A stretch of DNA of 54,328 nucleotides from an uncultured Eubacteriales bacterium (GTDB lineage: Bacteria > Bacillota > Clostridia > Oscillospirales > Oscillospiraceae): contig OMVL01000039.1 in assembly GCA_900314485.1 (NCBI GenBank), forward strand, positions 1 through 54,328, read 5' to 3'. The translations under genes and the position numbers were made by a program. The first letter of the stretch is position 1. Each line of letters begins with the position of its first letter. Positions 15,028-23,539 of this stretch are shown here, one piece after another. Below the pieces are notes generated by a model. The model was not told where the DNA came from and ran no database searches. It saw only the letters and a list, made by a program, of their open reading frames with translations.

Positions 15028-16520
15028 GGGTGTATCATCTCTTTCAGTTCGTCAATGTAGTCCTCGATCAGTTGGGGGCTGCTGTTCAGCTCCAGCACTG
15101 TGTCTCCGAACAGGTCAAACAGATTGTCGTTAATGCCGTCCACCAGCACGGAGAGCATGCGTCCGGAGGCCTGTACCCAGTTCAGACCCCCGCCGTACAG
15201 CAGGCAGCGGAGCAGATGAAGCTCGTCCTCGTTTAAGGGGAGAGCAACGTTCGCCGCCTCGTCCGGTTCCGGCTCCGGGGGAGGAGCCTCTGAAATTGGG
15301 ACATCGTCCTCCAACTCTTCCTCCATGATCAGTCTGTCCTGCGTATAGGCGGCGTCCCGGCGAATGCGATCGAGAGAGGAAAAGTCGATCCTGACCTTTT
15401 TGGCTTCCTCAGCCTTCTGTTTTGCCAGCAGGCGCTCCGTTTCCGCTTTTTGTTCCGCCAGCAGACCCTCCGCCTCCGCGCGGATGAGCTTCAGCAGCCA
15501 CTGAGTGCTGAGGGCGGGCCTCACGGGATAGCGGTAGCCGAAGGTCTCCCGCATGACGGAGTCGATGGTTTTCAGCAGGGCGTTCAGCTTGGCGGGCTGG
15601 TACTGCTGCCAATCATACCGCTCCACCGTCCAAAGGCCGTTCCGGCAGTGGTAGGTACAAAGCTCGTCCACGGAATAGTCCACATTCACTGCCTTCCGCC
15701 GGTCGTAAAAGACTGCGGACGCAAACAGCATCACCGGCTGCGAGGTGTACCGGCCGAAATAGTCCTCGATCATCGTCTTTTTGCAGCGCTTCTGATAGTG
15801 CTCGTCCACCCGGTCGAGTATCCGCAGAATGACCGTATCCATCTCCGAGGAGTGGCCTTTATAAAACCTCGAATTGTCCAGTCGATAGGTGGAAAGCCCC
15901 CGGACGGCGTCCATGACCTCCGCCTCGCTGCGCTCCTTCCGGTGGATCAGCATAAAAAGCTGCCGGTCGAAGCGGACGGACGGCGTGTCCTGCAGTAGGG
16001 CGGGGTCCAGCCGATAGTAGACCACATAGTCCCACATCCACCGGATCAGGTAGGGCAGGATGGAGGGGTCGATGCTCCGATAGGCGTCCCGCAGCGTCAG
16101 GAGCTTTTGATAGCCGTCGTCCGGATCAGAGACGCCGATCTGGTTGAGCAGTTCGTAGATATAGAGATAGACAAAGGTCAGGGAGGTCCTCTGTATCTCG
16201 CCCCGGCGGAGCTTTGTCCGCCAGGTGAAGTAGGCCCGCAGCTCCTCATCGGACAGCGACTGATAGGTGGGGAAGTAGCGGAGCACCGGGCGGTCATAGG
16301 GGTAGTCGTCCTCGTAGCCTGCCAGCACCTTGCCCTGCTTGACAAAGAGGGACTCCCAGCTCTGACGGTAGGCGGTGACGCCCTTTTCGAGTGCCCGGGC
16401 GGTGCGAAGCATGGGTGGGAGCGGCTCCGAACTGCACCCTGGGCGGGAGGAGATGGGTTCGTCCCGATAGACGGTATTGCGATACCACTCGGCGGCGGCC
16501 TTGATCCTGCGCAGATCCAT
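15024..16520 (-). CDS. sngA: Shango defence system TerB-domain protein SngA
   Basis: This 498-residue protein has a TerB_N domain (about 5-220; ALEKGVTAYRQSWESLFVKQ, YFPTYQSLSDEELRAYFTWR), a charged linker rich in A/E/K (about 360-400) and a TerB_C-like end. The start ATGGATCTGCGC is preferred because AAAGGGGG lies about 8 nt upstream; an in-frame ATG 54 nt further upstream has no ribosome site and sits at the promoter. It is the first gene of the three-gene operon and overlaps sngB by ATGA. TerB domains bind metal and membranes in stress systems; in Shango the sensing role is proposed, not shown here. Confidence 0.88.
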   Translation of the reverse strand: MDLRRIKAAAEWYRNTVYRDEPISSRPGCSSEPLPPMLRTARALEKGVTAYRQSWESLFVKQGKVLAGYEDDYPYDRPVLRYFPTYQSLSDEELRAYFTWRTKLRRGEIQRTSLTFVYLYIYELLNQIGVSDPDDGYQKLLTLRDAYRSIDPSILPYLIRWMWDYVVYYRLDPALLQDTPSVRFDRQLFMLIHRKERSEAEVMDAVRGLSTYRLDNSRFYKGHSSEMDTVILRILDRVDEHYQKRCKKTMIEDYFGRYTSQPVMLFASAVFYDRRKAVNVDYSVDELCTYHCRNGLWTVERYDWQQYQPAKLNALLKTIDSVMRETFGYRYPVRPALSTQWLLKLIRAEAEGLLAEQKAETERLLAKQKAEEAKKVRIDFSSLDRIRRDAAYTQDRLIMEEELEDDVPISEAPPPEPEPDEAANVALPLNEDELHLLRCLLYGGGLNWVQASGRMLSVLVDGINDNLFDLFGDTVLELNSSPQLIEDYIDELKEMIHP

Positions 16521-16562
16521 CCCCTGCATCCCCCTTTCCGGTCTTCCGTTCTCACTGCCTCC

Positions 16563-16591
16563 ATCATAACACAAAAGACCGGGTTTCTCAA
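16563..16591 (-). promoter_or_regulatory. Promoter of the Shango operon
   Basis: Minus-strand TTGAGA (16586-16591), exactly 17 nt, then TATGAT (16563-16568), each one mismatch from consensus. Transcription would begin near 16557, giving a leader of about 37 nt before sngA. Confidence 0.7.
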
Positions 16592-16647
16592 TAAAAACCG
16601 GGGCAGTCTGTGTTTGAGACAGTATAGCAAAGCCAGAGTACGATAAA

Positions 16648-17063
16648 ACGGAAGGCGCCGTCGGGCTTGAGCTGCCGGTAGACGGTCTGTGCGCTTTTGC
16701 GGCTGTTCACGATACAGAGCGCCTGAGGTGCCTCAGCACAAACGCAAGGGACGCAACTGTCTTTCCGCCGCCAGTGGGCAGACCGGCGTGATGGCCTGCC
16801 ATGCAGAAGGCTGCAGGAGCTTGATCAAGCTTGGCATACTCCAGTGCTCCTGCGGTAGAGTGATCCACCTTCGGGCCGTTGGCCAACAATCGGTGCTGAA
16901 AAGCGGCGGAATATTTGCCGATGTCGTGCATCAGTCCAGTCGGTTCTCCCTGATCCTCCGTACCGAAGGCGCCGGCAAATGTCTTGCAAAGGTCGGCAGT
17001 GCCCTGCAGATGCTCATAAACAGTCTGCTGCCGATGATCTTCGGCAGTGTGAGCCGGATAGGG
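16648..17063 (-). pseudogene. cas3: Relic of cas3 (type I CRISPR-Cas helicase-nuclease)
   Basis: The minus strand reads YPAHTAEDHRQQTVYEHLQG followed by LMHDIGKYSAAFQ and VDHSTAGA. This is the HD-nuclease N-terminus of Cas3, including the HD metal dyad and the typical type I-C style wording. Immediately after AGHHAGLP the frame jumps into TGGGKTVASLAFVLRHL, the Walker A region that normally lies more than 100 residues further on. In another frame QALCIVNSRKSAQTVYRQL follows, which belongs to helicase motif IV. So at least two internal deletions and a frameshift have reduced a protein of about 750 residues to three scraps. No other cas gene and no repeat array is visible nearby. Confidence 0.8.
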
Positions 17064-17534
17064 GATTCCTTCCGTGCGATTACTCCTTGCTTTTTTTCGT
17101 GTGTTGGATGTTATGTACAGTATAGCAGATAGAAAGTCCCATAAACTGTACCAGAAACGCTGCATTCCGTTCGCATGCCCTGCGGTTGCGGGCAAGCGCA
17201 GCGGATAGTGGATATGGATAATTATATTATGCATTTTTCGAAAAGAAAAGAGAAAAGCTTTGGGTGCAAAGCGTAAGTGCTGCAAGTAAAAAGTGTAGTG
17301 GTCAAGCTTTTTGTAATATTTATGGCTATAAATTGATTGGATTGTTGCTTGGAGCCTATCGGAGTTGATTTGGCATCACATAGTCCTGCTTCTTTGCCGG
17401 ACTGCCCGAATCTTGCCCGCTGAGCGTTAAGCAGCGGTTCATTTCGAAAAACTGCCGGTGAGTTTTTGAGCCTTTGGGAGTATCTTATCATTTTTGCATA
17501 CTGACAGGTAAGCGGGTAATTATTGAGCGATTAC
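17064..17534. other. AT-rich spacer without recognised gene
   Basis: Between the cas3 relic and the end of the recombinase element lies DNA of clearly lower GC than its surroundings. A minus ORF of 89 codons (17222-17491) has no family match or ribosome site. Probably eroded mobile or CRISPR-locus DNA. Confidence 0.4.
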
Positions 17535-17643
17535 GTATGAAGGGCTGCCGCCTGGGGTGCAGGGCATCAAAAAGAGACCTGCCGCCGTTTGCGGCCATTT
17601 ACGGCCAGACAAAAGGCAACAGGTCTCGACTGAAAAGTATGGC

Positions 17644-19089
17644 CTACACCGCCCAGACGTTGATGATCTCGATTTTTCGAATCAACTGGGCGGCTACGGC
17701 TTTTTTCTCATCAAAGGAGAGACTGCCGAATACCAGCCTGGAGGGCAGGACAGGGCGGCTGTCCTCCCGCTTTTGGGCGGCCAGGATCAGGCTGCGCTCC
17801 TCCTCCAACCGTCCGAGCGCCCGATGAAGGTAGGCGGAGCTCAGATTCTCTCCCTCAGAAAAGGCGTCGATCAGCCGGTCCGCACGGCGGTCCAGCTCCT
17901 CCAGCCGGCGCTGATGCGGGTCGTCCCGGGGGATCTCTGCCGGGGCCTCCGGACACTCGTCCAGCAGCTGCTGGATTGCCTCTCCCACAGCAAGCTCCAG
18001 CTCGTCCAGCCCAACGGAGATGTCAGCGCCGCATTTGGAGAGATTATATCTGCCGCTGCAGTGGAGGTAACGGCGCAGCTTGTCCTTTGTGACCTTCAGG
18101 CTGTACCCACAGGAGCCGCACTTGAGGAGACCGGAGAGCCAGGTGTGCCTGCCTTTGCCGGCATTTCCCACCTGGCGGTTGCGCAGCAGCTTGCCCTGAC
18201 AGGCCAGCCAAAGCTGGCTGGGGACAAAGCCTGCGCTGTTTAACACAGACACGCTGTGCTCATGGACGTCACTGTACTTCTTTTGCGCCCGGTCCCGCTT
18301 TCCTACCAAAAGCACGCCGTGAACGCCGTCAAAATCCTCCACAGGAGAAGAAATTTTGGCCCCAAGAGCCTGATAGTGGAGATACACCTGTTCGTCCGCC
18401 ATGACATAGGCGGGATTGTGGAGCAGCCGTGAGAGGGATACATTGTCCCAGGTGTCCCGCAGCGGGCCGGGGATCCCGGCGTCATTCAGCGCCCTGGCCA
18501 CGGAGCCCAGGGAGGCGTCCTCTGCGGCATATGCCTGAAAGATGCGCAGCACCACCTCACACTGCTCCGGGTGGACGCTGAGGGTTGGGACCAGACGGCC
18601 GGTGGCGTCGTGGGCCCGCCCCAGCGTAAAGCCGTAGGGCGCCGGGCCGCCGGGCCAGGATCCCAGGCTTGCCCGGCGGTAGTAGTTGTCCCGGACACGC
18701 TCGGCAGTCGTCTCCCGTTCCAACTGGGCAAAGACCATGATGATGTGCAGCATGGCCCGTCCCATGGGGGTAGAGGTGTCAAAGTTTTCGTTCACTGAGA
18801 CAAACTCCACGTTGTTAGCCTTCAAAATCTCCCACAGACGGCCAAAATCGGCCACCGAGCGGGAAAACCGGTCCAGACGGTAAACGTAGAGCTTGCCGAT
18901 CCTGCCTGCCTGGACGTCCCGGAGCAGTCTTTGAAAGGCGGGACGCTGGGTGTTCTTGCCGGAATACCCCCGGTCCTGATAGGCGGTCAGTTTTTGGCCT
19001 GCCGCCCGCTGGCACAGGTCGATCTGTCCTTCGATGGAGATGCTGTTCTTCTTTTCCACCGACTGGCGGGCGTAGACGGCCTCTGTCAT
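17644..19089 (-). CDS. Serine recombinase, full length
   Basis: This 481-residue protein has a resolvase domain (about 1-140) with VYARQSVEKK (nucleophile in the RQS motif) and YRLDRFSRSV. A Recombinase domain follows (about 145-260; PAPYGFTLGRAHD), then a zinc ribbon (LKCGSCGYSL with later HCSGRYNLSKCG). A helical end comes last, in which RLVFGSLSFDEKKAVAAQLI resembles the conserved C-terminal block of transposon recombinases. It differs strongly from the recombinase at 958. Its start overlaps the preceding 43-codon ORF as ATGA. A partial, deleted copy of the same gene lies at 9537-9783, so this element has moved or duplicated within the locus. Confidence 0.92.
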   Translation of the reverse strand: MTEAVYARQSVEKKNSISIEGQIDLCQRAAGQKLTAYQDRGYSGKNTQRPAFQRLLRDVQAGRIGKLYVYRLDRFSRSVADFGRLWEILKANNVEFVSVNENFDTSTPMGRAMLHIIMVFAQLERETTAERVRDNYYRRASLGSWPGGPAPYGFTLGRAHDATGRLVPTLSVHPEQCEVVLRIFQAYAAEDASLGSVARALNDAGIPGPLRDTWDNVSLSRLLHNPAYVMADEQVYLHYQALGAKISSPVEDFDGVHGVLLVGKRDRAQKKYSDVHEHSVSVLNSAGFVPSQLWLACQGKLLRNRQVGNAGKGRHTWLSGLLKCGSCGYSLKVTKDKLRRYLHCSGRYNLSKCGADISVGLDELELAVGEAIQQLLDECPEAPAEIPRDDPHQRRLEELDRRADRLIDAFSEGENLSSAYLHRALGRLEEERSLILAAQKREDSRPVLPSRLVFGSLSFDEKKAVAAQLIRKIEIINVWAV

Positions 19090-19217
19090 CGGGCTGCCTT
19101 TCCGCCGCTGCCCTTGCCGGACCGGAGCAGGGCGGCGCAGACCCGCTTCACGTCAGCCAGCCGCTCCCGGCGCAGGGTATCATTTTCGTATGTAGGATGC
19201 GTATGCTTGATCGTCAT
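19086..19217 (-). CDS. 43-residue basic ORF coupled to the recombinase
   Basis: The peptide starts MTIKHTHPTYENDTLRRERL and continues ADVKRVCAALLRSGKGSG. It is basic and probably helical. Its TGA overlaps the recombinase ATG as ATGA, the same arrangement as the TnpW-like ORF before the first recombinase. Only a weak GGGGG ribosome site precedes it. No family is recognised; a small accessory or translational coupler for the recombinase is plausible. Confidence 0.5.
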   Translation of the reverse strand: MTIKHTHPTYENDTLRRERLADVKRVCAALLRSGKGSGGKAAR

Positions 19218-19343
19218 GCTCAGACCCCCCACAGCAAGGGTATGCGGGCGGGGGCGGGATCATGCGGCCGGCGGAAGGGGAGGGAGACCGAAAAAGCGAA
19301 CCGGGCAGCTCAATGGGAGCTTGCCCGGTCGGGAGAAAGGGAT

Positions 19344-21986
19344 TTAGTCGTCTTTCTTTTTGGCTGCACGGCTGGGTGCGGCACGCAATGCTGTGACTGC
19401 GCTGCCCAGCGAAAGCACGGCAAGAAGCGCCCAGCGCTGAATGTTTCCCTCATCCGCCGTCTTGGGCGAGGAGGACTTGGATGCGTGCTTCTTCTGCTGC
19501 TTCTGCTTGGGGCCGGATGGCTTGGTATCCTCCGGGGTCTCCGCAGCCGGTTCGTCAGAGACAGGCTCCGGCTCTACCGCAGGTTCCGGTTCCGCCCCAG
19601 GCGCAATTGGAGCCGGATCCTCCTGCCCAGGCGCTTCCTGGGCGGGCGCATCCAGAATCTGAAACGCAGCAGTGACCTCGCCGTCGGTGTATTCCAGGGT
19701 CAGGGCGTGGCTGCCCGCGGTGAGCTGCTCCAGATAAGCTGCCTTCAGCTCCACGTTGGTGCTGCCGCTGGAAGCGTCGTAGTTCTGGGCATTCACCGTT
19801 TCGCCGTCCACACGGATTCCGGTGAACTTGGCAAAGGGGCCGTCGGACTTGAAGTGGAGGTCTCCGCTGCTGCCCTTGGTCCATGTGCTGCCGTTGCCTT
19901 CCAGAATGGTGTAGACAGGAGATGGGTCTTCCTTCTGCTCTGCGATCACGGTCAGCGTCACATTTCCGGTCACTCCGTCCACCACGATAAAGCCGTTTTC
20001 CTCACTGTATCGGACGCCGCCGCTCAGGCGGGTGGGGCGATCCACGGTGTATTCCGTGATCTCATAGCCCTCTTCCGGGGTGACGTAGAAGTAGACGGTG
20101 CCGCCCGGTTCAGCGACCTGCTCGGTCTCACCGGTGAATACCACGTGCTGAGACTGCTCCAAGTCGACATTGACAGTCCACACCCCTCTGGGCACAAAGA
20201 AGTCGGCGTAGTCCGAGGCGAAGTAGAAGGTGTTGCTCTCTTCATCCACATACGCTCCGGCCCGAAGAATGTGCTGCCCGGCGGACAGCCCGGTGAACTG
20301 GCCGTCCACGGCACGGATCCATTCACCGCTGCCAATGACCAGAGCGGCTTGTTGGACCTCGCCCGTCCAGAGCTCATAGCCCTCGGGCAGGTCAATCAGC
20401 TTTCCGTTGTTCTCACCCGGTGCGGTACCGACGATCTGGTGCTCATAGAGGACCAGATCTTTCTTCTGCTGGAGGACCAAATGGATGTCCTGCTCTGCCA
20501 GAGGGTCGGTAAAGGCGCTGTCCAGGGCAAAAAGGGCGTTATAGTCTGCCGTCGTCGCACCTGTCTCAACTGAGATCCCGTAACTGTAGGTAAAGGCCGC
20601 AGTCCCGTCTGCTCCCGTTGTTCTCGTCTGGGTGGCGGAGACCTCTCGTTCATCGTCTTTAAAATAGACCTTCGTACCGGGAACGATCTCGCCGTACTGG
20701 TCTTTTACGATCACCGTGAAGGTGGTCTGAATGTACGGGTTCTCCTCGCTGTAAATGCCGTTTTCGTTGAAGCGGTAGGAGACCACCTCGACGGTGGAGG
20801 GGATGCTCTTTTCCACCACCACAGGGGTCAGGGTGACATCCGCCGTGACATTCTGGACAAAGACCTCTCCGGTGGAGGAGTAGGAGATCTCAGCACTGTC
20901 CTCGGGAGTGACGGTCACGCCTGAGATATAGTATCGGTCACTGTCTGACGGCTTCACATAGACAGACTTTGTTCCGGCTGTTTTGATGGGAAAGCTGTCC
21001 TTGCCTCCGTTATTGGACCAATTCACTCGCGCGTCCTGCGCCAGCGTGACGGTGTACTCCGGAATAGGCTTTGCGCTGGCTTTGACGGTCACATCACCCT
21101 TGATCTCAGAAACCGCCACCGTCCATACGGTGTCGCTGGTTTTCGTGACGGCCACCTTGGCATTTGCCTCCGGGGCGGCGGTGACGGCGTCCAAAAGATA
21201 GTCTCCGGTGGCACTGACCTTGTAGGTCAGGGTAGTATCCGACCCCTGAATGACCTCTACGGTCTCTTTCTCCGCCGACCATGCGCTGTTGGCGTCTGAT
21301 TGGAGGGTCACGGTGTAATGGGGCGCCGCTGTCTCCTCTACCGTCGCTCGTGACGCGGACGATTTCACATAAAAGGTATCCCCGTCAGAATAGGCGGGCA
21401 CAAAGACGTAATACTGCCCTGCCCCAAGGCCGGAGACTGTGGTTCCGGTCACTTTTGCAGCGTCGGCAGGATATTTGCCGCTGGGATAGCAGGCAAGGAA
21501 CGCAAATGCGCCCGCAACCGTGATCGTGCCTGTGCTCTGGCCCTCATAGGAGTCCGTGGTCGTGACAGAACCGGAGCTGATGGAGGGTTTGACCACAGTG
21601 ATGTTCTTTGTCTCGCTCCTTGCCAGCTCCTGTCCGTCAGAGTCCTTTACCACTGCGTAAAATGTGTAGCTGTTTCCGGCGGCCGTGCCCGAGGCGGAAT
21701 AGGTATAGGAAGCGGTGCCGGCATTTGAGAGGGCGACGGACTTACTGGAATAGCTGCCGGTGCCTCTCCGATAGTAGAAATAGGCGGTGTAGCTGTCATC
21801 TCCCAGCCCCGTCGCCGTCACATCCAGCCGGGCCTGAGTGCCGTCAGAGTCAACGCCGTCGATGATCTGAGAGACGTCCAGGGAAACGCTTGGGGCATCC
21901 TCCGCAAAGGCAGGCGGCACAAGCGCCGCAATCAGCAGGATCGCCAGCAGCAGCGCCAGCGAGCGCCGCAGGTATAGATGTTTCAT
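19344..21986 (-). CDS. Large cell-surface protein with signal peptide and sortase-like tail
   Basis: This 880-residue protein has a signal peptide (LALLLAILLIAALVPPAFA) at the N-terminus. A series of Ig-like or beta-sandwich repeats follows, including ATPEANAKVAVTKTSDTVW-type modules and a Big_1-like domain around FTVIVKDQYGEIVPGTKVYF. Near the end is an X2-like module, SHALTLEYTDGEVTAAFQI. The tail has a Pro/Glu-rich wall-spanning stretch, then SPKTAD, a hydrophobic helix (WALLAVLSLGSAVTALRAA) and a lysine tail. SPKTAD is a variant of the sortase signal xPxTG with A in place of G. It is probably an adhesin or wall protein. No enzymatic domain is visible. Confidence 0.8.
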   Translation of the reverse strand: MKHLYLRRSLALLLAILLIAALVPPAFAEDAPSVSLDVSQIIDGVDSDGTQARLDVTATGLGDDSYTAYFYYRRGTGSYSSKSVALSNAGTASYTYSASGTAAGNSYTFYAVVKDSDGQELARSETKNITVVKPSISSGSVTTTDSYEGQSTGTITVAGAFAFLACYPSGKYPADAAKVTGTTVSGLGAGQYYVFVPAYSDGDTFYVKSSASRATVEETAAPHYTVTLQSDANSAWSAEKETVEVIQGSDTTLTYKVSATGDYLLDAVTAAPEANAKVAVTKTSDTVWTVAVSEIKGDVTVKASAKPIPEYTVTLAQDARVNWSNNGGKDSFPIKTAGTKSVYVKPSDSDRYYISGVTVTPEDSAEISYSSTGEVFVQNVTADVTLTPVVVEKSIPSTVEVVSYRFNENGIYSEENPYIQTTFTVIVKDQYGEIVPGTKVYFKDDEREVSATQTRTTGADGTAAFTYSYGISVETGATTADYNALFALDSAFTDPLAEQDIHLVLQQKKDLVLYEHQIVGTAPGENNGKLIDLPEGYELWTGEVQQAALVIGSGEWIRAVDGQFTGLSAGQHILRAGAYVDEESNTFYFASDYADFFVPRGVWTVNVDLEQSQHVVFTGETEQVAEPGGTVYFYVTPEEGYEITEYTVDRPTRLSGGVRYSEENGFIVVDGVTGNVTLTVIAEQKEDPSPVYTILEGNGSTWTKGSSGDLHFKSDGPFAKFTGIRVDGETVNAQNYDASSGSTNVELKAAYLEQLTAGSHALTLEYTDGEVTAAFQILDAPAQEAPGQEDPAPIAPGAEPEPAVEPEPVSDEPAAETPEDTKPSGPKQKQQKKHASKSSSPKTADEGNIQRWALLAVLSLGSAVTALRAAPSRAAKKKDD

Positions 21987-22005
21987 CGTGATTCACTCCC
22001 TTAAC

Positions 22006-23040
22006 TCAGATAAACAGGCTGATGTCCGACTGCTCGCCGGAACCGATGAAGGTGGCGACGCCTCCCAGTTCCACCCCGTCGATCAGCTCCTCCTGATGGA
22101 TGCCCATAATGTCCATGGACATTTGGCAGGCCACCAGCCGGACGCCGTGGGCTCTGGCGCTGTCGATCAGCTCCTCCAGAGACAGGATACCCTTCTTCTT
22201 CATGATGCCCCGAATCATTTTGGACCCGGCGCCGCCCATATTCATTCGGGACAGCCCCAGCTTTTTGGTGCCTCTGGGCATCATAATGCCGAACATCTTC
22301 TCAATAAAGCTCTTGGCGATTGAGACCTTCTCCGGCCGGCGCAGGATGTTTAGCCCCCAGAAGGTAAAGAACATGGTCACCTTGCGGCCCATAGAGGCGG
22401 CGCCGTTTGCCAGAATGAAGGATGCGATGGTCTTATCCAAATCGCCGCTGAAAACGATAAAGGTCTTGTCGTTGCCGGCAGAGGCCGCCGTGGGCTGAGC
22501 CCCATCCCGCTTGGTAATGGCGGCCCGAATGATGCCGTCCTCTCTGGTCAGGGAGGTCAGGTCGTGGCCGGTGCGGTCGCACCAGACCTGAATGTCCGAC
22601 TGAAAAGCCTCCTCCGTGGCCTCTACAACCACCCTGCTGCCCACAGGCAGGTCACGGATGGTGTCAGAGACCTTGACAATGGGGCCGGGGCAGCGCAGGT
22701 CCCTGGCATCAATGACCAGAGGGGCGGCCTGCTCCAGATACGCCCGATAAGCCTGGAAGCCGCCCGCCACGTTGTAGACCTCGTACTCCCGATCCTGTAA
22801 AATCTCCGCCACTTCTTCGCTCCAGTCTCCCGTCCGGCAGATGACATAGACCGGCTTATCTTTTGGGATGGTGTCCAGATCCGTATAGATCTTATCAAAG
22901 GGAATGTTGACAGCTCCGGGAATGGGGTGGATCAGCACCTCTGCCGACTCCCGCAGGTCCAGAACCGTTACCTTGCTCTGATCCAGCGCTCCAAACTCCT
23001 CTGCGCTGATGCTCTTGATCTCGTCCAATTCAATTGACAT
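22006..23040 (-). CDS. Rhodanese-TusA-DsrE fusion sulfurtransferase
   Basis: This 344-residue protein joins three sulfur-relay domains. A rhodanese (about 8-105) has the active-site loop CRTGDW (C68). A TusA domain (about 107-178) has DLRCPGP (C117). A DsrE/F-like domain (about 190-344) has LVACQMSMD (C305). The same trio forms the C-terminus of some CoA-disulfide reductase-like flavoproteins, but the FAD part is absent here. The persulfide may pass from C68 to C117 to C305 in the cytosol. The divergent operon with a ubiquitin-like sulfur carrier, E1 and JAMM peptidase suggests it supplies sulfane sulfur for that carrier. A long structured leader with a terminator precedes it. Only 19 nt separate it from the surface-protein start. 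Confidence 0.9.
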   Translation of the reverse strand: MSIELDEIKSISAEEFGALDQSKVTVLDLRESAEVLIHPIPGAVNIPFDKIYTDLDTIPKDKPVYVICRTGDWSEEVAEILQDREYEVYNVAGGFQAYRAYLEQAAPLVIDARDLRCPGPIVKVSDTIRDLPVGSRVVVEATEEAFQSDIQVWCDRTGHDLTSLTREDGIIRAAITKRDGAQPTAASAGNDKTFIVFSGDLDKTIASFILANGAASMGRKVTMFFTFWGLNILRRPEKVSIAKSFIEKMFGIMMPRGTKKLGLSRMNMGGAGSKMIRGIMKKKGILSLEELIDSARAHGVRLVACQMSMDIMGIHQEELIDGVELGGVATFIGSGEQSDISLFI

Positions 23041-23063
23041 ATTTTAGACCTCCGTTTCTGCAT

Positions 23064-23099
23064 AAAAAAACAGACACACGCACTTGTCTCGTGTATCTG
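23064..23099 (-). terminator. Leader terminator before the rhodanese fusion
   Basis: On the minus strand CAGATACACG pairs with CGTGTGTCTG (10 bp, one G-U), followed by seven T. It lies 23-58 nt upstream of the start codon with no minus-strand gene ahead of it, so it must act within the gene's own leader. Confidence 0.85.
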
Positions 23100-23265
23100 C
23101 CATACTATGCCGCCTGACACGCCTGGGTCAGCGCAGACGGCTCCCGTTTCGACAAACCACAGGACGCTGATTACAAGAGGGGGCGGACATATCGCAACAC
23201 GGATGCATTCGTGCCATCTTGTATCATTCCCTTTTATCCTGGTTGGTTTATAGGTTTATTTGCTG
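23100..23265 (-). promoter_or_regulatory. Structured leader, candidate riboswitch or attenuator
   Basis: The minus-strand leader from about 23265 to the terminator can form several helices. GATACAAGA pairs with TCTTGTAATC across an inner CACG/CGTG hairpin. GCCG with CTGAC pairs with GTCAG and CGGC just before the terminator. This looks like a ligand-sensing RNA in front of an expression platform. It does not match SAM-I, T-box or c-di-GMP-I consensus wording that I know. Confidence 0.55.
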
Positions 23266-23271
23266 ACTCCA

Positions 23272-23300
23272 TTTATACGCCCATCCTTACAGTAAGTCAA
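23272..23300 (-). promoter_or_regulatory. Promoter of the rhodanese fusion
   Basis: Minus-strand TTGACT (23295-23300), 17 nt, TATAAA (23272-23277). Transcription would start near 23265, leaving a leader of about 225 nt. Confidence 0.65.
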
Positions 23301-23451
23301 TACGATCTGTCAACTCTAAAAATGAGTCATAGATTTTTGAAATAAATCCAAAATGGAGCAGACAGGACAGTCCTAAAGGGCAGAGCGTTTAGATGGCGCA
23401 CCGGAATAAATTCAAAATTCACAGACTCAGTTTTGATTTTCGCCGCATATG

Positions 23452-23479
23452 TTGAAATATTTCCCCGCTTTGGTATGAT
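23452..23479 (+). promoter_or_regulatory. Promoter of the sulfur-carrier operon
   Basis: TTGAAA (23452-23457), 16 nt, TATGAT (23474-23479), divergent from the rhodanese promoter. The predicted leader is only about 55 nt, with no structured element. Confidence 0.55.
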
Positions 23480-23539
23480 AAATTTCGAATCTAACAGATA
23501 GGTTAATAGGTTATTACCCCCTGAAAGGAGCACTTGCAT

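Larger units (their letters stand above)
17535..19217 (-). mobile_element. Serine recombinase element
   Basis: The unit includes the recombinase gene, a coupled 43-codon ORF and about 110 nt after the recombinase stop. Its 3' boundary at 17535 is defined because the relic at 9537 begins at the same base. The other boundary is not defined. The 3' tail can form a hairpin from GAGACCTG and CAGGTCTC. Confidence 0.5.

Noticed and set aside
11471..16520. BREX type 2 core
   Set aside because: BrxD-like and helicase proteins are present, but no PglX methyltransferase or PglZ; the TerB protein in front points to Shango.
16500..17600. CRISPR array next to the cas3 relic
   Set aside because: I looked for regularly spaced 28-37 nt repeats in this stretch and in the intergenic gaps and found none.
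19197..20573. 458-codon plus-strand frame opposite the surface protein
   Set aside because: Low-complexity arginine/leucine/glycine-rich shadow; the minus-strand gene has signal peptide and wall tail.
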